64,000 bases of DNA, from positions 122,371,525 to 122,435,524 of the forward strand of contig NC_134539.1 in the NCBI RefSeq assembly GCF_050624435.1, written 5' to 3'. Position 1 is the stretch's first letter. Each line of letters opens with the position of its first letter. Origin of the DNA: Tenrec ecaudatus. Lineage: Eukaryota > Chordata > Mammalia > Afrosoricida > Tenrecidae. A program made the translations under genes and the position numbers. The notes below the pieces were generated by a model that saw only the letters and a list, made by a program, of their open reading frames with translations, did not search any database and had not been told where the DNA came from. Below, in pieces: positions 10,080 through 20,837 of the stretch.

Positions 10080-11548
10080 ACAAACTTATAAAAAAGGTCA
10101 ACATTCAACCATTTCAAGAAGCATATGATCAAGAACCATTCATACTGGAGGAAAGAAATCCAAGCTGTACTGAAGGCATTCAAGAAAAACGAAGCTCTGA
10201 GTATTGATAAATTATTAATTGAAATGTTTCAGCAAACTGATGAAGCGCTGGAAGCACTCACTAGTCTAGGCTAACAAATTTAGAAGAATTTCAATTGACT
10301 GGAAGAGATCCATATTTGTACCCATTCCAAAAAGAGGTAACCCAGCAGAAGGCAAAAATTATCTAACAATATCACTAGTACCTTATGCAAGTACATTTTT
10401 GCTGAAGAAAATTTAAAAATGGTTGCAGTAGCACATTGACAGGAAACTGTCATAAATTCAGGCTGGATTCAAAAGAAAAGGAACAAGAGATATCATTGCT
10501 ATCAGATAGATCTTGACTGAAAGATGTTTACTTACTTTAACAACTATGCAAAACATTTGACTCTATGAATTGTAGAAAACGATGGGTAACATTTAGACGA
10601 ATGGGAATTCCACTACACTTACTGTGCTCATGTGGAGCTTGCATGTAGATCAAAAAGCAGTCATTGAACAAAACAAGGGAATACTGCAGGTTTAAAACCA
10701 AGAAAAGTGTGTGTCAGACTTTTATCTTTTTATCATGCTTACACAATCTGTGTGGTGAGCAAGTAATTCAAGAAACTGGACTATGTGAAGAAGAATGGGA
10801 CATCAGAATTGAAGGCTCATTAACAACTTATGATATGCATATGACATACCTTGCTTGCTGAAAGCAGACAGGACTTGAAGTGCTTACTGATTTAGATCAA
10901 GGACTACAGCCTTCAGTATGGATCACAACTCAATTTAAAGAAAACAAAAATCCTCAAAACTGGGCCAAAGGGCAACATAATGATGACTGGAAAATGTATT
11001 GAAATTGTCATGGATTTCATTTTATTTTGATTCATTTACTTTATAGTCAATGCTCATGGAGGCAACAGTCAAGAAAGAAATCCAATGACATATTGCCTTG
11101 CGTACATCTACTTTGAGAGCCCTCTTTAGAGTGTTAAAGAGCAAGGATGTCAATTTGAGGACTAAGGTGCACCTGAACAATGCATGGTATTGTCACTTGC
11201 CTCCTGTGCTGGTGAAAGCTCGATGATGCATCTAAATTGCAGTGTTTACACAGAATATTGGAAGTACCATGGACTGAAAGAAAAACAAAGAAATCTGTCT
11301 TGGAGGAAACAGAACCAGAATGCTCCTTAGAAGCGAGAATGGCAGGACTTAGTCTCATATCCTTTGGACGTATTAACAGGAAGGAGGTACCAGTACCTAG
11401 AGAAGAGCATCATGTTTGGTAAAGTAGAAAGTTAGTGAAAAAAAGGAAGGCATTGGCAAGACGGACAGATACAGTAGCTGCAACAATGGGTTAAACAAAA
11501 CAGTTGTGACGCTGGCTCAGGACTGGGCAGGGTTTTGTTCTCCTGTAC
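10080..11548 (+). mobile_element. RTE-class LINE fragment (RT to C-terminus)
   Basis: Conceptual reading gives RTE reverse-transcriptase sequence with many stops and shifts: 'ALKAFKKNEALSIDKL' (N-terminal RT), then a degenerate fingers/palm region, then a C-terminal part around 11265-11345 ('EVPWTERK', 'EETEPECSLEARMAGLSL') typical of RTE ORF ends. The 3' UTR words 'ggtaaagtagaaagttag..aaaaa.ggaag' and 'cagtagctgcaacaatgg' follow. The RTE tail is missing because an L1 joins at 11549. The element is non-functional. Confidence 0.8.
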
Positions 11549-12433
11549 ATGAGAACCTTGGCAATGGGCTATCAGAAATAGGGAAGGAGGACACAAATAC
11601 AGAGGAGTCACAAATAGACAAGTGGGATACACTGAAGATAAATCACCTGTGTACATCGAAAGAATTCACCAAGAGAGTAATAAGAGAGTCCACTGATTGG
11701 GAAAACATCTTTAGCAATGACACATAGACAAAGGCCTTATTACTAAAATCTACAATATTTTGCAAGCTTACAATAAGAGAAAAACTAACTGCCCACTGAG
11801 GAGGTGGGCAAAGGACCTGAATAGAAGTTTCACAGAGGCAGAGATCTGAATGGACAACAAACATATGAGAAAATGCTCCCGATCATTAGCCAGAAGAGAA
11901 ATGCAAATTAAAACAAGATAGAACCTACACCCTCAAAGATAGCCCAATTCAAAAAATCAGAAAGCAACAAGTGTTGGAGGGGCTGTGCGGAGACTGGACC
12001 TCTCATCCACGGCTGGGAGACCTGTAGTTATGTCTAGCCACTATGGACATTGATTTGGCGATTTCTAAAAGAGAGGGAAATCAAGCTACCATACAACCCA
12101 GCAATCCTCCTACTGGGCACGTACCCAGAAGAGGCAAGAACCAAATCACAGCCAGACATCTGTCCTCCAATGTTCATCGCGGCACAGTTCACAACTGAAA
12201 TGAGTGGGAAACAACCCAAATTTCCATCAACAGATGAATGGGTTAAAAAACTGTGGTACATACATACAATAGAGTACTACACATTTCTAAAAAGCAGTGA
12301 TGAATACATGAAGCATGTCGCTGAATGGGAAGATCTGGACAAAATTATGCCAAGTGAAGTTAGCCAAGCACAAAAGGACAAGTACAACATGAGCCTGCTG
12401 AGGAAAACTTTAAAAAAATGCAAAATGGCATAG
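11549..12433 (+). pseudogene. L1 ORF2 C-terminal fragment (L1-A)
   Basis: The last ~290 codons of L1 ORF2, in pieces. 'KWDTLKINHLCTSKEFTKR' and 'DWENIFSNDT' (about 11615-11725) precede the zinc-knuckle region. The final segment (12050-12433) reads 'IKLPYNPAILLLGTYPEEA', 'MFIAAQFT' and 'LWYIHTIEYYTFLKSSDE', the family's C-terminal block. It begins abruptly inside the ORF and abuts an RTE, as expected for 5' truncation. Frameshifts near 11728 and 12030 separate the blocks. Endonuclease and RT domains are absent. A near-identical C-terminus is present at 40.65-41.0 kb. Confidence 0.85.
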
Positions 12434-14395
12434 GGAAAAAGCTACTGTATACCAACATTCCTGGGGTGAAGTCCAGGTAGTATGGCAGGGGCCAGATCAA
12501 ATCCAGGTAGCCAACTAAAATGTAGGGGGAGGGGGGAAGAAACAAAAAGATAGAAATGTGTAGCAGGGGGGACAGGGCACTAACCCACCCAAGTGGAGGG
12601 TATTGTTTATATCTCCATAGGGAAAGAGGGACCAGACTTCAATCCGGTGTTCCGGGATGTGAATGCAGTGTTCCAAAATGGAGCGGGGAGTCAGTGGAGG
12701 ACCAGGCCCCAATTCCAACTACTTGGATAGCTGCCCCTCCCCCAAGAAAGAATTTACTTCAGAGGACAGCACTGAAGTCACAGCTCAAGGAGAGGGACTT
12801 GTCTGATCAGAGCACACGGGAGCAAATGAAGGGGGAGGAAAAGAGAGTGGAGCACATCCTGGCCCACCAAGCCTTGAGGACGATATCCGTGCTCAGAACA
12901 GCCAATGCACAGAGTGGACCATATGGTGGCCTTACTATGAGACATGATGTCCCTCGCTGACCCATGGCCCTACGGTAGACAACACTGGAGACACTGTTGG
13001 CATTGGCCTGCTCTGGCCCCACCACATCACGGAAACACACTAAGTGCGTGCAGCAGAGCAGCTGGGGAAGCAGAGCAGGGAGGTCCTGAGGGAGTACCAA
13101 GGATAGACTTTGGGACCAGGGCTTGGCACCCCCACCGGACTCCACTGGATGACACTCCTAGAGGTCTACAAACAGACCTTGAACTATTTACAGGTTTTTC
13201 TCTTTTTAAAATTCTAATTAATTAGTTTTTTTGTGTCATTGTTTTTGTTGTTATTTTGTTTTCTTTTGTCACTTTGTTTTGCTATGTCTTGTTTTTTTGT
13301 GAATATTATTATCTCTGCAGATATATCTAGATAAGATAGGCTGGATGAACAGTCTGGAGGAGAAAACAACGGGACTGATGGTTCAGGGCAGACATAGGAG
13401 AAGGGTAAGTGGGGGAAAGGAAGTGGTGTTGACTAATCCAGGAACAAGGGAACAATAAGTGATCCAAAATCAGTGGCAAGGAGGGTGTAAGAGGCCTGGT
13501 AGGGCTTGATCAAGGGCATTGTAACTGAGGAATTACTGGGACGAGAGGAAAGTAAAAGGAAATAGAGGAAAGAACTAGGAGGCAAAGGGAATTTATAGAG
13601 GTCTAAATACAGGCATGTACATATTTAAATATATTTATATATGATGATGGGGAAATAGATCTATATACATATATTTATCGGTTTAGTATAAAGATAGCAG
13701 ATGGTCATTGGCCTCCACTCAAGTACTCCCTCAATGCAAGAACACTTTGTTCTATTAAATTGCCATTCCATGATGCTCACCTTCCCAACACAATCACTGA
13801 AGACAAATTTGTGCATAAGCAAATGTGGTGAAGAAAGCTGATGGTGCCCGGCTATCAAGATATAGCGTCTGGGGTCTTAAAGGCTTGAAGGTAAACAGGC
13901 GACCATCTAACTCAGAAGCAACAGATCTCACATGGAAAAAGCACACCGGCCGGTGTGACCATGAAGTGTCAAAGAGATCAGGTATCAGGAATCAAAGAAC
14001 AAAAAAAACCATATCATTGTGAATGAGGGGGAGTGCAGATTGGGGTCCCAAAACCCATCTGTAGGCAACTGGACATCCCCTTACAGAAGGGTGGCGGGGA
14101 GGAGACAAGTCAATCAGGGTGCAGTGTAGCAACGAGGAAACATACAACTTTCCTCTAGTTCCTAAATGCTTCCTCCCACCTCCCCCCACTGCCCACTATC
14201 ATGATCCCAATTCTACTTTATGGGGAGGGAGGGGGGGAAAATGAGGAGCTGATGCCAGGGCTTATATGGAGAACAAATGTTTTGAGAATGATGAGGGTAA
14301 CGAATGTACAAATGTGCTTTATACAATTGATGTAAGTATGGATTGTGATAAGAGTTGTATGAGCCCCAATAAAATGAATAAAAAATAAAACAAAA
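12434..14395 (+). mobile_element. L1-A 3' UTR (~2 kb)
   Basis: It follows the ORF2 stop directly and collinearly with the UTRs of the copies at 41.0 and 45.8 kb. Order: 'ggtccaggtagtatggcagggg', G-rich tract, 'gagtggagcacatcctggccca', T/G-rich stretch (13195-13310), 'tcagaagcaacaga', 'ggacatcccctta', terminal 'gagccccaataaaatgaat' (about 14372). The length is unusual for an L1 3' UTR and explains most repeats in this window. Several short frames inside it have no coding support. Confidence 0.85.
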
Positions 14396-14399
14396 ACAC

Positions 14400-14912
14400 T
14401 CACACAAAAAAAGAATCATACAATTTTTCTCTAATTCTTCAATGCTTCCCCCCTTCCCTCCTCATCATGATACCAATTCTACCTTACAAATCTGGCTAGA
14501 CCAGAGGATGTACACTGGTACGGATAGGAACTGGAAACAGGGAATCTAGGACAGATGATCCCTTCAGGACCAGTTGTGAGAGTGGTGATACCAGGAGGAT
14601 GGAGGGCAGGTGGGGTAGAAAGGGGAACCGATTATAAGGATCATAACCTCCTCCCTGGGGGATGGACAACAGAAAAGTGGGTGAAGGGAGACATTGGACG
14701 GTGTAAGATATGACAAAGTAATAATAAGTTATAAATTATCAAGGGTTCATTAGGGAGGGAGAGCAGGGAGGAGGGGGGAAATGAGGAAATGATACCAAGG
14801 GCTCAAATAGAAAGCAAATGTTTTGAGAAAGATGAGGGTAACAAATGTGCTTGACATACAATGGATGTATGTGTGGATTGTGATAAAAGTTGTAAATGAT
14901 TAAAAAAAACCC
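14400..14912 (+). mobile_element. L1 3' end following L1-A
   Basis: After L1-A's poly-A the sequence restarts inside the same 3' UTR at 'catacaa.tttt.ctctaatt' and runs to a terminal 'gattgtgataaaagttgtaaatgatt'. It is either a second 5'-truncated insertion or a tandem 3' UTR. Confidence 0.8.
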
Positions 14913-15305
14913 TCTTGTTACAATGCATACATCAATTGCATCAGGCATTTTTGTACATATGTTGCCTTCATTCTTTTTCTAAACATTTTACTTTCTATTG
15001 AGTCTTTGGTACCAGCTCCTCTTTTTTCCCTCCTTCCCCGCTCATCCTCATAACCCCTTGATAGATTATAAATTATTATTATTTTCCTGTCTCACACCGA
15101 CCACTGTCTCCCTTCCCCCATGTTTCCTGTTGTTCTTCCCCCTGGAGAGGGGTGTATGGTATTGGTTCCCTCTTTCCCCCTTCCTCCCCACCTCCTTCTC
15201 CCTTCCAGTATCACTATTCCCAGTCCTGTTCCTGGATTCCATGTGTTTTCAGCTCTCATCTCTCTTCTATCCCTGTGTACATGCTCCGGTCTAGTCTGAA
15301 TTGAG
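14913..15305 (-). mobile_element. L1 3' end in tail-to-tail orientation
   Basis: Reverse L1 3' terminus ('cctcttgttacaatgcatacatcaattgcatcagg') beginning directly at the A-tract that ends the plus-strand copy. It extends through the C-rich and 'ctggattcc..tgtgtttt' zones to about 15305. Confidence 0.85.
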
Positions 15306-15624
15306 AAGCAGCACTGGGGTCATGACAGTTCCAACCCCCTTTTGGATGGAAATGCACAGAATGACTCACAGTTACACATCTGGGAAACCTGAAACCCACT
15401 TAGAAATTCCTTCCACTTGGGATGTTTATCTTAAACAATAATACTACATTTGTTTTTAATAAAACTCTGCTTTATCAAAATGAACTGAGTACAATTATAA
15501 ACTTTGCATTCCATATTAACACATGTTTAGCTTTAAACTAAATAAAATTATAGAAAGATAAGTCAAACCTCCCTGAAGGCTCCAAGTAGAGTAGTTTGTA
15601 ACTTCACCTTCTAATTACCACTTT

Positions 15625-15658
15625 AAAAAAAATCATTTTATTGGGGGCTCTTACAACT
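15625..15658 (-). mobile_element. Minimal L1 3' tip (34 bp) with TSD
   Basis: 'aatcattttattgggggctcttacaact' is the last ~30 nt of the L1 in reverse. It is flanked by 'ctaattaccacttt' (15611-15624) and 'ctaattaccaattt' (15659-15672), 13 of 14 identical. It is an extremely 5'-truncated but genuine target-primed insertion. Confidence 0.8.
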
Positions 15659-15674
15659 CTAATTACCAATTTTA

Positions 15675-16329
15675 AAACAGAGAACTTAGAAAAGTAATTA
15701 CATTTTAATAAGTTTGTTCATTTATTAAAATGAATTTTAGTCTAAAATATTTATCTTATGTAAATAGAAACAGAGCTAATTAATCAAATGACCACAGGTC
15801 TGCAGTTAACACATAGAAATAAAACAGCTTATAAAAGATTTATGCAAATTTAAAATGCCCAATCATTGTTGGTAAAGAATTACTAATTCTACAAACCAGG
15901 AATGCCAGTTCTATGCCTTCAATTATTATTTTCAAACCTAAAAATATAATATTGGTATTTAAATAATTTCAAGGTGTTTATCTAAAGCCATGATCATCTT
16001 TTTACCGGCAGAATTTACGAAGAAACAATTTCCAAAGTAACATGATAGGAATTGAGGCCTCAGATGCCCACGTCTTATGTAAAACTCTAGTTCTTGGACG
16101 AACTAGAAAATGAAATAAAAGCCAAAGTAGAGAAGACTTCAGTAAAGCATGTCTTCATTCTATATATCATTTAGAGCTACATTAAATGAAATCACTCTGC
16201 TTGTCTACTCCTTTTCTTTAAAACTATTTAATATAGTACTTTTTTTTTTTTGAAGTGCATCTCCCAAACTTTGGACATGTAATCCAGAGAGAACAGTTCC
16301 TGGAGGGGACATCTTGCTCAGTGAAGTAG
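15675..16329. other. Mostly unassigned sequence
   Basis: AT-rich and apparently unique, apart from the local duplicate at 15935-16030. I see no coding or RNA gene signature. Confidence 0.35.
15935..16030 (+). repeat. Local direct duplicate, copy 1
   Basis: 'aaacctaaaaata.aatattggta.tta' to 'catcttt' recurs at 16756-16852 in the same order and orientation. The mutations differ and the copies are ~820 bp apart. Confidence 0.7.
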
Positions 16330-16508
16330 AAAACTAAACAGGCCAAACCCTATAGGACAAAGTAGAATTAACTGCCCTGTGGGTTTCTGAGACAGTAAAG
16401 CCTTACAGGAGTAGAAACCTCCTCTTTCTCCTGAGTCACAGGGTGGTTTCAAACTGCTGACTTTGAGGCCAGCCCAACGGTATCCCACTACCCCACCAGG
16501 ACTTCTAC
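16330..16508 (-). mobile_element. AfroSINE
   Basis: In reverse: 'aaaccctataggacaaagtagaa' and 'gggtttctgagacagtaa', then 'gggtggtttcaaactgctgac' (B box) and 'tatcccactaccccaccaggac' (head). Confidence 0.8.
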
Positions 16509-16700
16509 GGTAAAGTAGAAGGGTAGTAAGAAGAGAAAGACCCGTGATGAGATGGATCGACACAGTGGCTACAGCAATGGGCTCAAACATCACACTATTT
16601 GGAAGGATGGAGCAGGATGGGGCAAGGTTTCCTTCTGTTGTACAGGGGTTGCTATGAGTTGGACCACACCTGATGGCACCTAACAACAATTACAACAAAA
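16509..16700 (+). mobile_element. RTE-class LINE 3' terminus
   Basis: 'ggtaaagtagaagggtag', 'gatggatcgacacagtggctacagcaatgggctc' and the tail 'gttgctatgagttggaccacacctgatggcacctaacaacaa' form the complete RTE 3' end in plus orientation, ~190 bp. Confidence 0.85.
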
Positions 16701-16755
16701 ATCCTAAAGAAGTTTATTTGAGTATTTATTTACTCAAAATAGATATTCAATTTTT

Positions 16756-16852
16756 TTAAACCTAAAAATACAATATTGGTACTTAAGCAACTTCCAGGTG
16801 TTGATATAGGACCATAATCATCTTTTCCACCAGTTGAATTTAAGTTGAAAAA
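16756..16852 (+). repeat. Local direct duplicate, copy 2
   Basis: Partner of 15935-16030. An L1 3' tip is inserted just downstream. Confidence 0.7.
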
Positions 16853-16871
16853 GTATATAGCAAAAATCCTG

Positions 16872-17114
16872 GGAAATCGATTATAATGATCAACATATGC
16901 CACCCACCAGGAGACGAATAACAGAAAAGTGGGTGAAGGGAGACAGTGGAAGATATGAAAATAATAATAATTTATAATTACTCAAGGATTCACGAGGGAG
17001 GGAGGGAAAAATTAGGAGCTGATATCAAGGGCTGAAAGTAGAAAGAAAGTGCTTTGAAAATGGTGATGGCAACATATGTACAAATGTGCTTGACACAATG
17101 GATGGATGGATGGA
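16872..17114 (+). mobile_element. L1 3' end with short TSD
   Basis: From 'aatcgattataatgatcaacatatg' through 'gaaaagtgggtgaaggg' to 'gacacaatggatggatggatgg' and an A tail. 'aaaaatcct' occurs on both sides (16864 and 17114 areas). The copy ends before the usual 'gagcccc..taaaatg' end. Confidence 0.75.
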
Positions 17115-17720
17115 AAAAAATCCTAAAATACAATTTGGAAAAATTGTTTTGTTGTAATGGCTTTTGTTACAATTTACAATTTTGTTACATATTAAACTCC
17201 TAGAACAGCCCATCTGAATGAGTGGAATTAGCATAAATACAGACAGAATTACTAACAAAATTTTATCAACTTCAATGGTGAACTCATCTACTGAACACTT
17301 CTTCTCTTCCTAGGTTGTCATAAACCATCATGTAAAAAGCTATTTTGGGATATTACCTGTCATGGTTACCAAGCTAGATTTAACATAATTAAGTACTTCA
17401 TCTGCTTACTTTAAATTAAGAAGTCTTTGGCTGTCAGTATTTGTCTTGTCCACACTTCTATGAAAATCATAGCAACAACTGAGTAATCTCCTCTATAGGA
17501 TCTTTTGTTCTAAGTGATAATCTCTTTGGCCAAAAGCTTTAAATTCATTGTGAGCATCTATTATTGTCAAAGCATCATCTTCCCTTATCAAGATGATATC
17601 TTTGAGCCACTTTATCACCTTTTCTGGTCATTTTTTTTAATATCAAAATAGGATTCAAAGAGAGCTCCACATTCCTTCTTTTGCTTTCCCTTAACCCATG
17701 CTCTCCATATCAGAGAGTCT
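17115..17720. other. Unassigned sequence
   Basis: Moderately AT-rich and apparently single-copy. I see no genes or known repeats. Confidence 0.35.
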
Positions 17721-17721
17721 G

Positions 17722-17760
17722 TTATTGATGCTGTTAGGTGTCATTGCGTTGGTTCTGACC
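17722..17760 (-). mobile_element. RTE tail fragment
   Basis: 'gttattgatgctgttaggtgtcattgcgttggttctgacc' is the RTE 3' terminus in reverse. It is cut short by the L1 that begins at about 17757. Confidence 0.7.
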
Positions 17761-18180
17761 AGAGCAGGTACACTGGTACAGATAAGAACTGGAAACATAG
17801 GGAAGTCAGAACAGATGAACCCCTCAGGACCAATAATGAGAGTAGCGGTACTAGGAGGGGAAGGGGAAGGTGGAGGGGAGAGAGAGAGAACCAGTCACAA
17901 TGACTGACATAACTCCCTCCCAGGGGGACAGACAACAGAAAAGTGGGTGAAGGTAGACAATGGGCAGTGTAAGACATAAAAAAAATTATAAATTATCAAG
18001 GGCTCATGAGGGAGGGAGGGAGTGTGGGAGAGGGGGGAAATGAGCTGATACCAAGGGCTCAAGTAGAAAGAAAATGTTTTTAGAATGATGATGGCAACAA
18101 ATGTACAGATGTGCTTGACACAGTGGATGGATGTATGGATTGTGATAAGCGTTTCACGAGCCCCCAATAAAATGATTTAA
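17757..18180 (+). mobile_element. L1 3' end, 5'-truncated
   Basis: Begins at the landmark 'accagagcaggtacactggtacagataagaactgg', passes 'cagaaaagtgggtgaagg' and 'ttataaattatcaaggg', and ends 'gagcccccaataaaatgatt'. Confidence 0.9.
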
Positions 18181-18184
18181 AAAG

Positions 18185-18766
18185 AAAATAAGCAAAGAAG
18201 CTGAACAGATATTTCCTCAAAGCAGATATAGAGAAGGATGAAAAGCACATGGAAAGAGATCAATATCATTAATCATTCGGGAAATAAATATCAAACTCGA
18301 ATGCTGGCTCAAGCCCATAACTACGGCTATGATCAAGAAGACAATAGCTTATGCTGCAGAGGGTATGGGGGAATTAGACCATCATATATCGCTGGTGGAA
18401 GTGTAAATGATGTATTTGCCTTGAAAACAGTCTGTGAATTCCTCAGAAGGATTAGCTTGTGACCCAGCAAGTCTACCTAAGAGAAATAAAAGCAGATGTC
18501 CAAGCAAAACTTTGTATAGGAATGTTCATGGTGACTATATTCATATAATAGCCCAAAGCCCACATGTTCATCAACTGATGAATGAATAAACAAAATGTAT
18601 ATGTCCATACACCAAAATATTCAGCAATAAAAAAGAAAGTACTGATACATGTTACAACATTGAAAAATGAGAACATTATGCAAAATGAGAAAAATCAGTC
18701 ACAAGAGATCATATATGATTCCATTTATCGAATATACTCAGAATAGACAACTCTACAGAGCAGAAA
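18185..18766 (+). mobile_element. Older L1M: ORF2 C-terminus and 3' UTR start
   Basis: Diverged L1 ORF2 end and downstream sequence: 'gaacagatatttcctcaaa', 'gcacatggaaagagatcaatatcatta', 'tggtggaagtgtaaatg' and 'agtctacc.aagagaaataaaag'. It continues at 19371 after two later insertions. This is a eutherian-age L1, not the young long-UTR family. Confidence 0.75.
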
Positions 18767-18767
18767 T

Positions 18768-18952
18768 TAGAGCAGTTTCCACTGCCTTCCAGTAGATTCC
18801 AACTCAGAGCAACCCTCTAGGCCAGGATCAAACTGCTCCAGAAAGCTGTCAATGCCGCAGTTTGCCTCGTCTTTCTCACCCAGAATGGCTAGTGGGTTCA
18901 AAACGCTGGCATTTTGATGAGCAGCCTGAATTAGACTGGGTTGTCCAGTAAC
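18768..18952 (-). mobile_element. AfroSINE inserted into L1M
   Basis: Reverse SINE with tail 'cactgccttccagtagattccaactca', body, 'gtgggttcaaaacgctggc' (B box) and head 'gagcagcctgaatta'. It splits the L1M. Confidence 0.8.
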
Positions 18953-19370
18953 ACTCATATATATATAGGAAGAAACTTTGTATCAAGAAAGCATCCCAGC
19001 CTGGTACAACTCAAGTCCATGGGTCCAGCGTCCTCCTTAGACTCACATAGAAGAAGGTCGATGATGCAGAAAGGGCCAGTGGGTACAAAGTCGAGTGGCA
19101 GAGTACAGACAGCCCCCAGAAAAAGCAGCCCACACGGGGCTGCCCCTGGAGGCAAACAAAGAGTCCCAGCAAGAATGAAGGTGAATGGCGAGAGGAGGAA
19201 GCTCTCACTGTTTCTCTTGCAGAAAAGTCCACCCCCTCAAGAAGGCATAATCAAGCTGTGACCTGATTGATGGGTTGGACTCCTACAATTTCATAGAAAT
19301 TCAAGTGTGAGCAAAATGTAACTACACAGCGTTTAACCCACAGCACCACCATGGCTCCTTGGATTAATTC
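18953..19370. other. Unassigned insertion within L1M
   Basis: GC-richer than its surroundings, and absent from the normal L1M order on either side. The 3' part ('gtttaacccacagcaccaccatggctcc', 19335-19362) looks like the head of another reverse AfroSINE. The rest is unrecognised. Confidence 0.4.
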
Positions 19371-19612
19371 TTCAGGAAATGCAAATCAAAACTACAATAA
19401 GATGCCTGGGGCTTCTGGGGGATGGAAGTAAATGAAGTGTGACTGCTAATAGGCACAGGATTTCTTTTCGGAGGTGTTGTAAATGTTCTAAAATTGATTG
19501 TGGTAATGGATGTATAACTCTGAATATACTAAAACATGTTGAATTATATATTTTGAATAGATGACTTTATGGTATATGGTATGAGAATTGTATATCAAAT
19601 AAAGCTGAAAAT
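19371..19612 (+). mobile_element. L1M 3' terminus
   Basis: 'gtgactgctaataggcacaggatttctttt', 'gtaaatgttctaaaattgattgtggtaatgg' and 'aactctgaatatactaaaa' followed by 'atatcaaataaagctg' is the classic mammalian L1MA/MB-type 3' end with its polyadenylation signal. Confidence 0.85.
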
Positions 19613-20649
19613 AAATAAATCCAGGATTTGGCAATTTAGAAAATCCCAAGTGAAAATTGGGTCTCAGGTCTGTGTTTACAGCCTAAGAAAGTGGATCAGT
19701 GACAATGGCTGCTTGTGAGACCCTACCCTGTTTCTTCCTAAGTAAACACTTATCTTTCTTATCTAATACAGAAGTTTACCTTCTCTGGAAAGTGCAGAAG
19801 CAATTTCTGTTTTATCTCCTGGTATCTATCTACTTTTCTTCCTCTCTCTCATCTTTCTTTCCATCTATCTATCATGATGTATTCATTTGTTTTAATCTTT
19901 CTCTATTTTTTTAATTCCGAAAGAACCTTAGGAGAAAGTCTAGTTTAATCTCTTTATTCTATGACTTCTTTTAAAAAGTAAGACCCCAGAAGAAATATAC
20001 CCAAACAATTAATTTGCTAAAGTCTATTTTCTCAAAGCAATCATATCAGCAAGCAGGATCTACCCAAATATTAGGGAAAGGCTTGACTTAGAAACAATTG
20101 TGTTCAAAGAGATGTTGAAAGTAGAATACATGAGTCCTTTTTTTTAATGTAAACTATGAGCTCCAGAGAACAGAATCCATGCCTTATTTATCTTTGCTTT
20201 ACACTGCCTCTGACACAGAGCAGATGTTCTGTGAAAATTACAGTGAATGAAGAAATGATTATTTTTAATAGGGTTATTTTCTTGGCACTAATATAGATAT
20301 CTCTAAGTTTTTTAATCTGGCAAAATATTTCTAAATGTTGATACCATCATCTAACATCTATATTTTCTTAGTATATGTATTTCATAGTTTTAATAGTGCT
20401 GAAATCATAATTCTTCTCTCATATGGTTGATTTATTTGGATAATGACATGTTATTTTTCCCAAAAAGCTGTTATTAAATCCATGATGCATCTTACAATCA
20501 ATGGCATTTTAGAGTTGAGAAAATTAATTTAACAATATTAACTTGTCACCAAAGTTTTGTGTTATCTAAAAAAAATTGAGAAGTGCGCAGATAAGTCATT
20601 TCAAATTTGTTAAATAAGTAAGGGGAAAGGTAGAGCAACCCAACAGGGA
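19613..20649. other. Largely unassigned, with an L2 tip
   Basis: AT-rich single-copy-like sequence. An L2-like 3' end ('gaacagaatccatgcc', 'cactgcctctgacacagagcagatgt', 'gtgaatgaagaaatg') is visible at 20165-20260, plus strand. I see no gene. Confidence 0.45.
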
Positions 20650-20837
20650 TAAATGTGGTGCTATTATTAAGTGTCACCCAGTTGGTTCTGATTCATATGA
20701 ACAACAGAAAGAATCACTGCTCAGTCTCAGCCCAAGCTTCCCATGGTCATTATGTTTGAGCCTATTGTTGCAGTCGCTTTATTGCTCTATCTTGCTGAGT
20801 TTCTTCCTCTTTATCAAGTATAATGTCCATCATCTCT

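Noticed and set aside
12556..13225. Overlapping 93-134-codon frames after L1-A ORF2
   Set aside because: They fall in the L1 3' UTR, with no matching open frames in the collinear UTRs at 41.2 and 46 kb.
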